Source: Hydrogenophaga sp. PAMC20947 (GTDB lineage Bacteria > Pseudomonadota > Gammaproteobacteria > Burkholderiales > Burkholderiaceae_C). From it: a stretch of DNA of 64,000 nt. A program made the translations under genes and the position numbers. The stretch spans positions 2,790,001 to 2,854,000 of the forward strand of contig NZ_CP039252.1 in NCBI RefSeq assembly GCF_004795855.1, given 5' to 3'. The notes below the pieces were generated by a model. It saw nothing but the letters and a program-made list of their open reading frames with translations. It was not told where the DNA came from and ran no database searches. Shown here piece after piece: positions 46,130-55,225 of this stretch (positions are counted from its first letter, which is position 1; each line of letters opens with the position of its first letter).

Positions 46130-47546
46130 ACACACCAGTCCCTGGGGCCAATTTCTGGACGATGCACAGATCTGCGCCGAAGCCCACAACCCACTCGAGG
46201 TCAGCGGGACCTTGACCCGTCTGGCGGGTCTGGTGCTGGAGGCCGTGGGGTTGCGGGTACCGGTGGGCTCGCAGTGCCTCATCAGCAACGGCGGAAAAAC
46301 GCCTGTGCTGGCGGAGGTGGTGGGCTTCTCCAACGACCGGGCCTACCTCATGCCCGCAGGCGATACCCACGGTCTGTCCAGCGGCGCCATCGTGACCCCG
46401 CTGGCGCCCTACCGCGCCATCCCCCGTTTCGGGCAGGTCAACAAACCGCCCTCGCCCGGCGATCGGGGTGCCCTGCGCCTGCCATTGGGCAGAGGCTTGC
46501 TCGGCCGGGTGGTCGACTCCCACGGGCACCCCATGGACCACAAGGGCCCCATCGTCGACGTCGACATCGAACCGCTGGACCGCTCACCGCTCAACGCCAT
46601 GGACCGCGACCCGGTGCGCGAACCGCTGGACACCGGCGTGCGGGCCATCAACGCCCTGCTGACCGTGGGGCGCGGCCAGCGCATCGGCCTCTTTGCCGGA
46701 TCCGGGGTGGGCAAAAGTGTGTTGTTGGGCATGATGGCGCGCTACACCCGCGCCGATGTGATCGTGGTCGGCCTGATCGGTGAGCGTGGCCGTGAGGTGA
46801 AGGAATTCATTGAAGACATCCTCGGCGACGATGGACGCAAACGTTCGGTGGTGGTGGCCGCGCCGGCCGATTCCCCGCCCCTGGTCCGCATGCAGGGGGC
46901 CAGCTACGCCACCGCCATTGCCGAGAAGTTCCGCGACGAGGGTCTGCATGTTTTGCTGCTCATGGACTCGCTCACCCGCTACGCCATGGCGCAGCGCGAA
47001 ATTGCCCTGGCCATTGGCGAGCCCCCGGCTACCAAAGGTTATCCGCCCAGCTGTTTTGCAAAGCTGCCTCAGCTGGTCGAGCGCAGCGGCAACGGCTTGA
47101 ACGGCGTGGGTTCAATCACGGCGTTCTACACCGTGCTCTCGGAAGGTGACGACCAGCAAGACCCGATCGCTGACGCAGCGCGAGCCATCCTGGACGGCCA
47201 CATCGTGCTCTCGCGTGCACTGGCCGAGTCGGGCCATTACCCAGCCATTGATGTGGAGGCATCGGCTTCCCGCGTCATGCACAACGTGGCGTCGCCGCAC
47301 CACCTGGATCTGGCCCGCAAGTTCCGCGCGAACTATTCCCGCTACATGAAGAGCCGCGACCTGATCCAGCTCGGGGCCTATGCCGCAGGTAGCGATCCTG
47401 AGACCGACCGCTCTATCGTGTTGTACCCGGCTTTGCAACGCTTCCTGCTGCAGGACATGAACGAAGCAGCGACCCTGGACAGCAGCCTGAAACTGATGGC
47501 CAAAGCCCTGCAGGAAGACAAGCCTGGCCGGGGCTCTCAGCAATAA
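46122..47546 (+). CDS. fliI: Flagellum-specific export ATPase FliI
   Basis: FliI is an F1-beta-like hexameric ATPase that unloads export substrates. The 474-residue protein has Walker A GSGVGKS and Walker B-type strand [40 protein letters not shown] is a family segment. The start overlaps the fliH stop; ATGs at 46119 and 46122 are adjacent, and the second is used here. Confidence 0.97.
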   Translation: MSEHTSPWGQFLDDAQICAEAHNPLEVSGTLTRLAGLVLEAVGLRVPVGSQCLISNGGKTPVLAEVVGFSNDRAYLMPAGDTHGLSSGAIVTPLAPYRAIPRFGQVNKPPSPGDRGALRLPLGRGLLGRVVDSHGHPMDHKGPIVDVDIEPLDRSPLNAMDRDPVREPLDTGVRAINALLTVGRGQRIGLFAGSGVGKSVLLGMMARYTRADVIVVGLIGERGREVKEFIEDILGDDGRKRSVVVAAPADSPPLVRMQGASYATAIAEKFRDEGLHVLLLMDSLTRYAMAQREIALAIGEPPATKGYPPSCFAKLPQLVERSGNGLNGVGSITAFYTVLSEGDDQQDPIADAARAILDGHIVLSRALAESGHYPAIDVEASASRVMHNVASPHHLDLARKFRANYSRYMKSRDLIQLGAYAAGSDPETDRSIVLYPALQRFLLQDMNEAATLDSSLKLMAKALQEDKPGRGSQQ

Positions 47547-47585
47547 ACGCATCCCCCCAACACAACCCCATAACGAAAGCCGGGC

Positions 47586-48056
47586 ATGAGCAACATCAAG
47601 ACACTGCAAAAAGTGGTCGAAATCGCGGAAAAGCGGCGCGACGAGGCCTTGACCGCCCTGGCCCAGGTCCAGCGGGAATGGTTGATGGCCAAGGAGCAAA
47701 TGGATCAACTCAAGGCCTATGGAAAAGAGGCAGAAGATCGCTGGGTGTTACGCAGTGGCACAGGCGTGGACGCCGCCTTGTTGCACCACCACCGGCATTT
47801 CATGCAGAAGGTGGAACACGCCATCGAATTCCAGCGCGGCGTTCTCAACCAACGCGAAGCGCTGGTTGAGCGAAACCGAAGCCATGTCTACGCGGCCGAA
47901 CGCGATGTGGCCGGTCTCAAAAAATACACCGAACGCAAGCAAGAGGCCCTGGATCTCAAGGCCATGCGACAGGAACAGAAAAGCACGGACGAAATGGCGT
48001 TGACCATCCACATGCGCCAGAGCCTGATGCGCGCGCAGCAAGGACTGCGCACATGA
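47586..48056 (+). CDS. fliJ: Flagellar export protein FliJ
   Basis: FliJ is a coiled-coil stalk that couples FliI to FlhA. The 156-residue protein is almost wholly helical and charged (LQKVVEIAEKRRDEALTALA, then QREWLMAKEQMDQLKAYGKE) with no glycine-rich loops, as expected. It overlaps fliK by four bases. Confidence 0.93.
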   Translation: MSNIKTLQKVVEIAEKRRDEALTALAQVQREWLMAKEQMDQLKAYGKEAEDRWVLRSGTGVDAALLHHHRHFMQKVEHAIEFQRGVLNQREALVERNRSHVYAAERDVAGLKKYTERKQEALDLKAMRQEQKSTDEMALTIHMRQSLMRAQQGLRT

Positions 48057-49453
48057 GCAACACAACCGCCTCCGCCGGGGCCAACCGCGCGTCGGGCAGC
48101 AACCAGGCCAGTGCAACCAAGAGCCCATCCAGCAATGCGTCACGGGCTGACAAAGCTGCCCAGACACCGACCGACATGTTCGCCAGCCTGCTCGGCTTGC
48201 TGAGCGCCACCCGAGATGCCAGGCTCAATGCCGACGGCACCGAGGCCACAGCCCTGGGTGCGGCGAATCCCGACGATGACGCCGGAAGCGGCGAAACAGC
48301 CGACCTCAGCAGCAACCCCCTGGCGGCTCTCTTGGGCTGGCCCGGTGCCCCCGTGTTGCAAGCCGACCTGCCTCGCAACGGCGAACCCCTTGGCGGTGCG
48401 GACAAACGTACCCTGGACGCCAGCGCCGGACTCGGCAATCCGTCGACCGCTTTAGGCACCGCAGCTGACAGTGCCCTGAAGACCTCGGGCGCAGGGCCAG
48501 AGGGGATAGACCTCCAGGGCATGACCTTGCTGGACCAACCCGAGGAAGCCGGTGCGGAGCTGAAGGCTTCACTGACCGCCGCCACTCAGGGCTCAGACAG
48601 CCACCGCACAACCGCAGGCAACAGCGCCCGAGCCGATGCCTCGGCCTTCGCCTCTCGTCCGGCAAACTGGCGCAGCACAACGGCACTTGCCCACAATGCC
48701 GCCAGCGCAACCAGCGCCACTCTTTCAGCCGCGCCGACCACCACGACCCAGATTCAACTGGGCCAGGCAGCCCAGGTTCGTGTGGCCGTTGACACGGCTT
48801 TGCCCGCATCGCGCAGCACCCTGAATCTGGACGAACGCTTCAGCGCCAGCAATCTGGGGGAAGGTTCGTCACCCTTGGCCGGACTCGGTACCCACGGCCA
48901 AGCCACGTCACAAGGGGGCTCTGACCAGCCGCCACCCGGCAGCGCCGCTTTCGCAGAGGCACTGACCACCGAGCGCTCGGAGAGCGGCGCAAACGATGGC
49001 GAATTCACGCTGACACCCGAGACCCCGGCTGAAGAGCCCCTTCCGGAGGAGACTGCCATGAGCCCCCACCAGTTGCGGCATGCCAGCCTGCGCATCGGAG
49101 AAGGCACCGAAGAAGCGATCGATATCCAGCTCGCACTGCGAGGCGAACAGCTCAACGTGGATTTCCGCACAGACAATTCTGAGGCCCGGGCCAGCCTGCA
49201 GCAAAACGCCAGCGGCGCGCTGGCTGATCTGCTCCAGCGCGGCGGCATTCAACTGGGGCAAGTCTCGGTTGGAGCACAGAACCAAGGCCAGGAACGGCAA
49301 GGGCAAGGGCAAGCGGGGCCCCGATCGGCGGGCGCGTCCGCCGTCGGACGAACGGGTGCATCGGGTCTGGACCGCGCCGGGGCTGGCGCCCCCGGCCCAC
49401 AGGCCCCCGCGCGTCGCAGCGATGGGAGCCGCCCACTGGATCTCTTTGTCTGA
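48053..49453 (+). CDS. fliK: Hook-length control protein FliK
   Basis: FliK measures hook length and triggers the FlhB switch. The 466-residue protein has a long low-complexity N-terminal two-thirds rich in Ala, Ser, Thr and Gly. The conserved C-terminal domain spans about residues 340-425 (IQLALRGEQLNVDFRTDNSE, then LQRGGIQLGQVSVG). The tail after it is Gln/Gly-rich. It ends the fliF-K run; 256 bases with a strong GC palindrome (GGCGCCGGCGC-type) separate it from fliL. Confidence 0.93.
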   Translation: MSNTTASAGANRASGSNQASATKSPSSNASRADKAAQTPTDMFASLLGLLSATRDARLNADGTEATALGAANPDDDAGSGETADLSSNPLAALLGWPGAPVLQADLPRNGEPLGGADKRTLDASAGLGNPSTALGTAADSALKTSGAGPEGIDLQGMTLLDQPEEAGAELKASLTAATQGSDSHRTTAGNSARADASAFASRPANWRSTTALAHNAASATSATLSAAPTTTTQIQLGQAAQVRVAVDTALPASRSTLNLDERFSASNLGEGSSPLAGLGTHGQATSQGGSDQPPPGSAAFAEALTTERSESGANDGEFTLTPETPAEEPLPEETAMSPHQLRHASLRIGEGTEEAIDIQLALRGEQLNVDFRTDNSEARASLQQNASGALADLLQRGGIQLGQVSVGAQNQGQERQGQGQAGPRSAGASAVGRTGASGLDRAGAGAPGPQAPARRSDGSRPLDLFV

Positions 49454-49709
49454 CCTGCCTTTGATCACGCCTCTTGCTCGAGGTTTGCCAGGGTGGATGC
49501 TGTAGCGCCGGCGCGGCGCCCCGGTCACACACCCGGAAAACCGCAAGACCGGCCAGACCTGTACACGGGGCATCCTGACAGAAAGCGCGGCTTTTCCAGC
49601 TCTTTTCTGCGTTAAGACGGGCACCCCGGGGCTCAATAATTCTTCCAAACCACACCGCATTCCCCGCGAGTGTGCTGCCCTGAAAAGGGCGCCTGTCTGG
49701 AGAATTTTC

Positions 49710-50282
49710 ATGTCTGCCGCTGCTGCCGCCCCCGACGCCACGTCCGAAGCCAAGCCCAAGAGCAAAAAACTGCTCTTCATCCTCATGGGTGTGGTGATTC
49801 TCGCCCTTGCCGGCGCGGGCGGAGCATTCTTCATCCTGAAGAAAAACACCACCGACCACGGCGATGGCACCGAGGAGGAGGCCTCTGTAGAACACGCAGC
49901 CCCCAAGCCCGGAACACCGCCGACCTTTCTGCCGCTGGACAGCATGGTGGTCAACCTGGCCGATCCCGGCGGCAACCGCTTTGTCCAGCTGGCCATCACC
50001 TTGCAGGTGCAAGACGCCGCCACCAGCGAGGCGATCAAGCCCTACATGCCCAGCATCCGCAACGGCATTCTGATGCTGGTCTCGCAACGCACAGCCGAAG
50101 TGATCCTCAAGCCAGAAGGCAAGGAAAAGCTGAGCCTGGACATCATCGAAGAGGTCTCAACCACCATGGGCTATGAGCTCGACGATCACGAAATCGAAGA
50201 CACGTCCAAGAAGAAGAAGCGCCGCCGCGCACCGCCCAATCCCGTGCAGGGCGTGCTGTTCTCCAGTTTCATCGTGCAATAA
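49710..50282 (+). CDS. fliL: Basal-body protein FliL
   Basis: FliL is a single-pass inner-membrane protein around the stator. The 190-residue protein has a membrane helix at about 22-44 (LFILMGVVILALAGAGGAFF) and a periplasmic domain with FLPLDSMVVNLADPGGNRFV. It is longer than E. coli FliL (154) by an Ala/Lys N-terminus and a Lys-rich insert. It starts the fliLMNOPQR run, for which a promoter must lie in 49454-49709. Confidence 0.94.
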   Translation: MSAAAAAPDATSEAKPKSKKLLFILMGVVILALAGAGGAFFILKKNTTDHGDGTEEEASVEHAAPKPGTPPTFLPLDSMVVNLADPGGNRFVQLAITLQVQDAATSEAIKPYMPSIRNGILMLVSQRTAEVILKPEGKEKLSLDIIEEVSTTMGYELDDHEIEDTSKKKKRRRAPPNPVQGVLFSSFIVQ

Positions 50283-50300
50283 GCCGACAGGACAACCACC

Positions 50301-51305
50301 ATGTCTGATTCCGCGCTGTCACAGGAAGAAATTGATGCCCTTCTAGAGGGTGTCACTGGAGAAAGCCAAAAGCTGGAGAAGGAAGAAACGCCCAAGGGCG
50401 GTGTTCGGGACTACAACCTCTCCAGCCAGGAGCGCATCGTGCGTGGGCGCATGCCCACCATGGAAATCGTCAACGAACGCTTTTCACGCAATTTGCGCCT
50501 GGGTCTTTTCAACCTCATCCGCCGCAGCCCCGAGATTGCCGTGGGCGCGGTGCAGGTTCAGAAATACAGTGCCTTCCTGCGCGACATGGTGGTTCCGACC
50601 AACATCAACATCATGGCCGTTCGGCCCTTGCGTGGCAACTGCGTGGTGGTGTGCGAACCCACCCTTCTGTTCGGCGTGATCGACAGCCTGTACGGCGGCA
50701 ATGGCAAGTTCCGCACCCGCATCGAGGGCCGCGACTTTTCACCAACCGAGCAGCGCGTGATCAACCGCCTGGTCGATGTGGTGGTCGAAGAATACAAAAA
50801 GGCCTGGCGCGGTGTGTACCCCCTGGAGCTGGTTTACCAGCGTTCGGAGATGCAACCGCAGTTTGCGGCCATCGCCACACCCAGCGAAATCGTGGTCTCC
50901 ACCAGCTTCACGCTGGAGATCGGAGAGATATCGGGTTCCCTGCACATCTGCATTCCGTACGCCACGCTGGAACCCATTCGGGACGTGCTGTATTCCAGCG
51001 CCCAGGGCGATGCGATCGAAGTCGACCGCCGCTGGATCAAGCTGCTGAGCCATGAAATTCAGGCCGCCGAGCTGACGCTGGTGGCCGAACTGGCCAAAAC
51101 CGAGGCCACTATCGAACAACTGCTGTCCATGCAGGTCGGCGATTTCCTCGAACTGGAACGGGCACCCAACCTCGAAGCCAAAGTCGAAGGTGTGCCCCTG
51201 TTTGAATGCCAGTACGGCACCCACAAGGGCAAATACGCCCTGCGCATTGACCGCAAGCTTCGCGGTCTCGAAATGAACTGGCTGGGAGACTCTCATGTCA
51301 ACTGA
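50301..51305 (+). CDS. fliM: Motor switch protein FliM
   Basis: FliM is the C-ring subunit that binds CheY-P. The 334-residue protein starts with the CheY-binding peptide LSQEEIDALLEGV and continues with the middle CheC-like domain (ERIVRGRMPTMEIVNERFSR) and C-terminal SpoA domain (VGDFLELERAPNLEAKVEG). It overlaps fliN by 11 bases. Confidence 0.97.
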   Translation: MSDSALSQEEIDALLEGVTGESQKLEKEETPKGGVRDYNLSSQERIVRGRMPTMEIVNERFSRNLRLGLFNLIRRSPEIAVGAVQVQKYSAFLRDMVVPTNINIMAVRPLRGNCVVVCEPTLLFGVIDSLYGGNGKFRTRIEGRDFSPTEQRVINRLVDVVVEEYKKAWRGVYPLELVYQRSEMQPQFAAIATPSEIVVSTSFTLEIGEISGSLHICIPYATLEPIRDVLYSSAQGDAIEVDRRWIKLLSHEIQAAELTLVAELAKTEATIEQLLSMQVGDFLELERAPNLEAKVEGVPLFECQYGTHKGKYALRIDRKLRGLEMNWLGDSHVN

Positions 51306-51747
51306 CGCATCCGACACCACCACACCATCCACCGACAGCGTCAGCGACGACTGGGCCCAGGCCCTGGGCGAGCAGGCCAGCGCCAGCAACGGTTCATCCG
51401 ATGACAGCGCACCCGAATTCGATTCGGTGACGGCGCCTGCCAACCCGAGCGCCAACAACGGCAGCGGCAGCAGTGGAGGGCCCAACGACATCCAGATGGT
51501 GCTCGACATCCCGGTGCAACTCACCGTGGAGCTCGGACGCACCAAGGTCCCGATCAAATACATCTTGCAGCTCGCCCAAGGCTCCATCGTCGAACTTGAC
51601 GCGCTGGCCGGTGAACCCATGGATGTGCTCATCAACGGCTACCTCATCGCCCAGGGCGAGGTGGTCGTGGTGAACGAAAAGTTCGGTATCCGCCTGACCG
51701 ACATCGTCACACCGTCCGAGCGCATGCGCCGGGTCTCCCGAGGCTGA
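51295..51747 (+). CDS. fliN: Motor switch protein FliN
   Basis: FliN completes the C ring. The 150-residue protein has an acidic, low-complexity N-terminal 65 residues and a SpoA domain at about 70-145 (VLDIPVQLTVELGRTKVPIK, then LAQGSIVELDALAGEP). E. coli FliN is 137 residues. A GGGAG site inside the end of fliM precedes the ATG. Confidence 0.96.
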   Translation: MSTDASDTTTPSTDSVSDDWAQALGEQASASNGSSDDSAPEFDSVTAPANPSANNGSGSSGGPNDIQMVLDIPVQLTVELGRTKVPIKYILQLAQGSIVELDALAGEPMDVLINGYLIAQGEVVVVNEKFGIRLTDIVTPSERMRRVSRG

Positions 51748-51765
51748 TCGCCGCCCCCCTACCGG

Positions 51766-52149
51766 ATGAACGCCCCCATGTTGCAAAACGCTGCTCCTGC
51801 GCTGGTGCTACTGGCCTTGATGATGCTGATCGCCTGGTTGCTCCAGCGCTACCGCCGCCACCTGCCCGGTGTGGCCACGCAGGCGGGCCCCAGCCTGAAA
51901 CTGATGGGCTCAATGGGCCTGGGACCGCAACAACGCGTGGTCACCGTTCAGGTCGGCGAAGGCGCCGACCGGGTGTGTCTGGTGCTGGGTGTCTCTCCTG
52001 GCGGCATCACCGCCTTGCACCAGATGCCGCTGCCCGACACCACCCCCACAGCCTCGGCTGTTGACCCACAGCCCGGCGCGACCGGCTTCAAGGCCCGTCT
52101 GGCCCAACTCACGCAAACCGCGTCCCAAGGCTCCCATGCGACACGCTGA
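51766..52149 (+). CDS. fliO: Flagellar assembly protein FliO
   Basis: FliO helps assemble the FliP ring. The 127-residue protein has one N-terminal membrane helix (about 10-28, LVLLALMMLIAWLLQRY) and a cytoplasmic domain with VVTVQVGEGADRVCLVLGV. Its stop overlaps the fliP start region by 14 bases. Confidence 0.9.
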   Translation: MNAPMLQNAAPALVLLALMMLIAWLLQRYRRHLPGVATQAGPSLKLMGSMGLGPQQRVVTVQVGEGADRVCLVLGVSPGGITALHQMPLPDTTPTASAVDPQPGATGFKARLAQLTQTASQGSHATR

Positions 52150-52918
52150 CTCCCACCGCAAACAGGGCATCGTCGGGCTGTTGCTGATCGGCCTGGCCTT
52201 GCTGGGCATGGCCAGCGCATGGGCGCAAACACCACCCACCGGCGGCGCCTCGTTGCCACTCGTCATCGGCCAAGGCGCCAATGGCAACAGCTACTCAGTG
52301 CCGATTCAGACCTTGCTGTTTTTCACGGCACTGTCCTTTTTGCCAGCCATGCTGCTTTTGATGACAGGCTTCACCCGCATCGTGATCGTGCTGTCGCTGC
52401 TGCGCCAGGCGCTGGGCACGCAATCGGCCCCTCCCAACCAGGTGATCGTCGGCCTTTCGCTGTTCCTCACGCTGTTTGTCATGGGTCCCACGCTGGACAA
52501 GGTGTATCAGGATGCCTACGGTCCTTACACCGCCAACGCCATCAGCTTCGAGCAAGCGCTGGAGCGCGGCCAGGCACCCATGCGGGCCTTCATGCTCAAG
52601 CAAACCCGGCAGTCCGACTTTGAGTTGTTCGCCAAACTCGCCCAGTTGCCCGCCGATGTCACCGCAGAGGACGCGCCCTTTCGCGTCATCGTGCCGGCCT
52701 TCGTGACCAGCGAGCTGAAGACCGCCTTTCAGATCGGCTTCATGATTTTCATCCCCTTTCTGGTGATTGACATGGTGGTGGCCAGCGTCCTGATGTCGCT
52801 GGGCATGATGATGTTGTCACCGGTGCTGGTGGCCCTGCCCTTCAAGCTCATGCTGTTTGTGCTGGCCGATGGCTGGAACCTGCTACTGGGTTCGCTGGCG
52901 GCATCGTTCGCGCGCTGA
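52136..52918 (+). CDS. fliP: Export gate protein FliP
   Basis: FliP forms the export gate with FliQ and FliR. The 260-residue precursor has a cleavable signal peptide (about 1-30, ending SAWA) as in E. coli, followed by hydrophobic segments and GFTRIVIVLSLLRQALGTQ. The ATG at 52136 sits inside fliO; earlier in-frame starts are fliO shadow. Confidence 0.96.
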   Translation: MRHADSHRKQGIVGLLLIGLALLGMASAWAQTPPTGGASLPLVIGQGANGNSYSVPIQTLLFFTALSFLPAMLLLMTGFTRIVIVLSLLRQALGTQSAPPNQVIVGLSLFLTLFVMGPTLDKVYQDAYGPYTANAISFEQALERGQAPMRAFMLKQTRQSDFELFAKLAQLPADVTAEDAPFRVIVPAFVTSELKTAFQIGFMIFIPFLVIDMVVASVLMSLGMMMLSPVLVALPFKLMLFVLADGWNLLLGSLAASFAR

Positions 52919-52952
52919 GCCCAAAAGAACAAGCCAGAACAAAGGACAAGCC

Positions 52953-53222
52953 ATGGATCCGCAAGCCGCTCTCACCATGGGGCAAAACGCCCTCTTTCTG
53001 ATCCTGATGGTGGCCGCGCCTGTGCTGGCCACGGTCCTGGGCGTCGGTCTGCTGGTCAGCCTGTTCCAGGCGATCACACAGATCCACGAGGCCACGTTGT
53101 CGTTTGTGCCCAAGCTCATCGCTGCCATTGCCGTGTTCGCCATCGCCGGTCCCTGGATGATGACCACACTGGTCGAGTTCATCCGCAACACGATCTTGTC
53201 CATCCCGAACTACGCGATCTAG
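52953..53222 (+). CDS. fliQ: Export gate protein FliQ
   Basis: FliQ is an 89-residue two-helix gate protein (MDPQAALTMGQNALFLILMV, then LLVSLFQAITQIHEATLSFV). It is followed by 148 bases that hold a degraded repeat before fliR, unlike the tight spacing in many operons. The ATG at 52953 follows an AAAGGA site. Confidence 0.95.
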   Translation: MDPQAALTMGQNALFLILMVAAPVLATVLGVGLLVSLFQAITQIHEATLSFVPKLIAAIAVFAIAGPWMMTTLVEFIRNTILSIPNYAI

Positions 53223-53228
53223 ATGAAG

Positions 53229-53283
53229 CCTCCCCACCGCGCTTCGCCTGTCCCGCTCGCGGGGGCAACGCTGGCCGACCTCA
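53229..53283 (-). repeat. Intergenic repeat, copy 8 (after fliQ), degraded
   Basis: CCTCCCCACCGCGCTTCGCC resembles module C in reverse, CCCGCTCGCGGG module B, and GGCAACGCTGGCC module A. It starts about six bases after the fliQ stop, in the same C-B-A order relative to the gene. Confidence 0.5.
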
Positions 53284-53370
53284 AAACCCGGGTTGGCGGT
53301 GGCCTGGACGCACGCACTTTGATCCGGCCATGCCCCGTCAAAGGCAACAAACACGGGGCACAGCGCTGAC

Positions 53371-54135
53371 ATGCCGACCTTCACCGAAGCCGACATCATG
53401 GCGCTGGTGTCGCCCGTGTTCTGGCCCTTCCTGCGCATTCTTGCCGTGTTCTCCAGCGCGCCGATCTTCTCCGCACGCTCGGTTCCCGTTCGCACGCGGG
53501 TCGCATTGGCGATGCTGATCGCCATCTGCGCACAAGCCGGCTTGCAGGATCAGGTTGTGGTCAGCCTGACCGATCCACAAGCCCTGACCACGGTCTTCCA
53601 GCAAGTGGTCGTGGGCATCGCGATCGGCCTGGCGGTGCGCATCGTTTTCGCTTCCGTTGAACTGGCCGGTGAAGTGATCGGCTTGCAGATGGGCCTGAAC
53701 TATGCGGGCTTCTTCGACCCGTCGACCAACTCACAGACCAGTGCAGTCGGACGCTTCTTCGGCAACACGACCATGTTGCTGTTTGTCGTTCTCAACGGCC
53801 ACCTGATGGTGCTGCAAGCCGTCGTGGCCAGTTTCGATACGTTCCCCGTGGGAGGCGCTGCGCTGGAGTCCATCAACCGCATGCGGCTGCACGAACTGGG
53901 CGCCGTGGTGTTCCGCTACGGCCTGTGGATCGCGTTGCCCATGATCGGCACACTGTTGTTCATCAACATCGTGCTGGGCTTCATCTCCCGCATCGCGCCA
54001 CAGATGAACGCCTTTGCTATCGGGTTCCCCCTCACCCTCACCGCGGGCATGGTCGGCATCGCCATGACCCTGCCCATGCTGGACGGTCCGGTGATTGCTT
54101 TGCTCAAGCTGGCCACCGAAATGTTCACCGGCTGA
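53371..54135 (+). CDS. fliR: Export gate protein FliR
   Basis: FliR is a membrane export-gate subunit. The 254-residue protein has about six hydrophobic helices and typical segments RILAVFSSAPIFSARSVPVR and LQMGLNYAGFFDPSTNSQTS. E. coli FliR is 261 residues. It ends the fliL-R run and is convergent with the lipoprotein gene. Confidence 0.96.
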   Translation: MPTFTEADIMALVSPVFWPFLRILAVFSSAPIFSARSVPVRTRVALAMLIAICAQAGLQDQVVVSLTDPQALTTVFQQVVVGIAIGLAVRIVFASVELAGEVIGLQMGLNYAGFFDPSTNSQTSAVGRFFGNTTMLLFVVLNGHLMVLQAVVASFDTFPVGGAALESINRMRLHELGAVVFRYGLWIALPMIGTLLFINIVLGFISRIAPQMNAFAIGFPLTLTAGMVGIAMTLPMLDGPVIALLKLATEMFTG

Positions 54136-54161
54136 GGCCCCCAGGCAGGCCGTGCCGGACT

Positions 54162-54599
54162 TCAATCCCAATGGAGATCGCGCAGCTTCCAGTCATCGCC
54201 TTCACGGCGCCAGCGCAAGGTCACCGTGTAAGGCGCCAGACGCTCGGGGATCAGACCCTGCGCCCCTGTGACCAGCACCTGGGCCTCGGTCAGGCCCAAC
54301 GTGCCACCTTCTCCGTCTTCCAGACGGCTGCGGCTCGACACCGCGACGATGCGCACCTGGGCATAGCGCAAAAACATCAACATCATGGTCTTGCGAGCCC
54401 AGTCGGCGTCCAGTTCGTCCTGCGCACGAAACCGCTCATCGAGCTGTCGCATCACATCCGACGTGCTCCTGGCTTCCAGTGCCTCCTGGAGCGACACCAC
54501 AGCCAATTCCAGCTTGGCCAAAGGCGTCTCGGGTGCGCTGCAACCCGGTAACAGCCAGGCTGCGGCGAGCAGCAGGAAACGCCGGGAAACCACGGTCAC
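54162..54599 (-). CDS. Small predicted lipoprotein, function unknown
   Basis: A 145-residue protein with a short signal peptide ending in a lipobox (LPGC, Cys20), so it is probably anchored in a membrane. The rest is alpha/beta with KLELAVVSLQEALEARSTSD and a C-terminal YTVTLRWRREGDDWKLRDLH segment that resembles NTF2-like or DUF4440-type folds; no catalytic motif is visible. The GTG start overlaps the stop of the response-regulator gene (GTGA), so it is the last gene of a three-gene operon. Confidence 0.75.
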   Translation of the reverse strand: MTVVSRRFLLLAAAWLLPGCSAPETPLAKLELAVVSLQEALEARSTSDVMRQLDERFRAQDELDADWARKTMMLMFLRYAQVRIVAVSSRSRLEDGEGGTLGLTEAQVLVTGAQGLIPERLAPYTVTLRWRREGDDWKLRDLHWD

Positions 54600-55225
54600 A
54601 CCAGGCTGTTGCGAATCGCGTACACCGTGAGCTCGGCGTTGTTGCTCAGGTGCAGCTTCTCCAGCACCCGTGCCCGGTACACGCTCACCGTCTTGGGGCT
54701 GAGCATCAGTTCCTCGGCAATTTCCGAGAGCTTGCGGCCCGATGCGATCTTCTGCAAGGTCTGCAGTTCGCGCTCGGACAAACTGGCATGCAGCTCTGCG
54801 CTCTCAGGGGCATTCAGGTTGTCGACCAGCATCTGCGCGACTTCAGCGGTCACATACTTTCGACCTTGCATCACCGTGCGGATCGCCGTCACCAGTTCCG
54901 CGGGATCACCCGCCTTGTTCAGGTAACCGGTCGCCCCGGCGCGCAGGCAACGGATAGCGTACTGGTCCTCCGGGTACATCGACACCACCAGCGTCTTGAC
55001 GCTCGACCCTTCTTCCTTCAAAGCTGCCAGCACCTCCAGACCACCCCGCCCCGGCATGTTCAGATCGAGCACCAGCACATCACAGGCATGGTTTCGCAAT
55101 TGCTCTCGCAGCTCGGGATAACTACCGGCCTCACCCACCACCTGAACATCCACCGCTTCGGAAATGGTGTCGCGGATTCCCCGCCGCACCATCGCGTGGT
55201 CATCACACAAAATCACTTTGATCAT
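54596..55225 (-). CDS. NarL/FixJ-type response regulator
   Basis: A 209-residue transcription factor: receiver domain 1-120 with phosphoacceptor Asp54 (LVLDLNMPGRGG) and a C-terminal LuxR-type HTH (LSERELQTLQKIASGRKLSE, then LSPKTVSVYRARVLEKL). The ATG at 55225 has a GGAGAG site and overlaps the kinase gene by 23 bases. The target genes are unknown. Placement between fliR and the che operon suggests motility or surface control. Confidence 0.93.
   Translation of the reverse strand: MIKVILCDDHAMVRRGIRDTISEAVDVQVVGEAGSYPELREQLRNHACDVLVLDLNMPGRGGLEVLAALKEEGSSVKTLVVSMYPEDQYAIRCLRAGATGYLNKAGDPAELVTAIRTVMQGRKYVTAEVAQMLVDNLNAPESAELHASLSERELQTLQKIASGRKLSEIAEELMLSPKTVSVYRARVLEKLHLSNNAELTVYAIRNSLV

Noticed and set aside
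46274..46783. 169-residue Arg/Pro-rich frame inside fliI
   Set aside because: It is a shifted shadow of the unambiguous fliI coding sequence.
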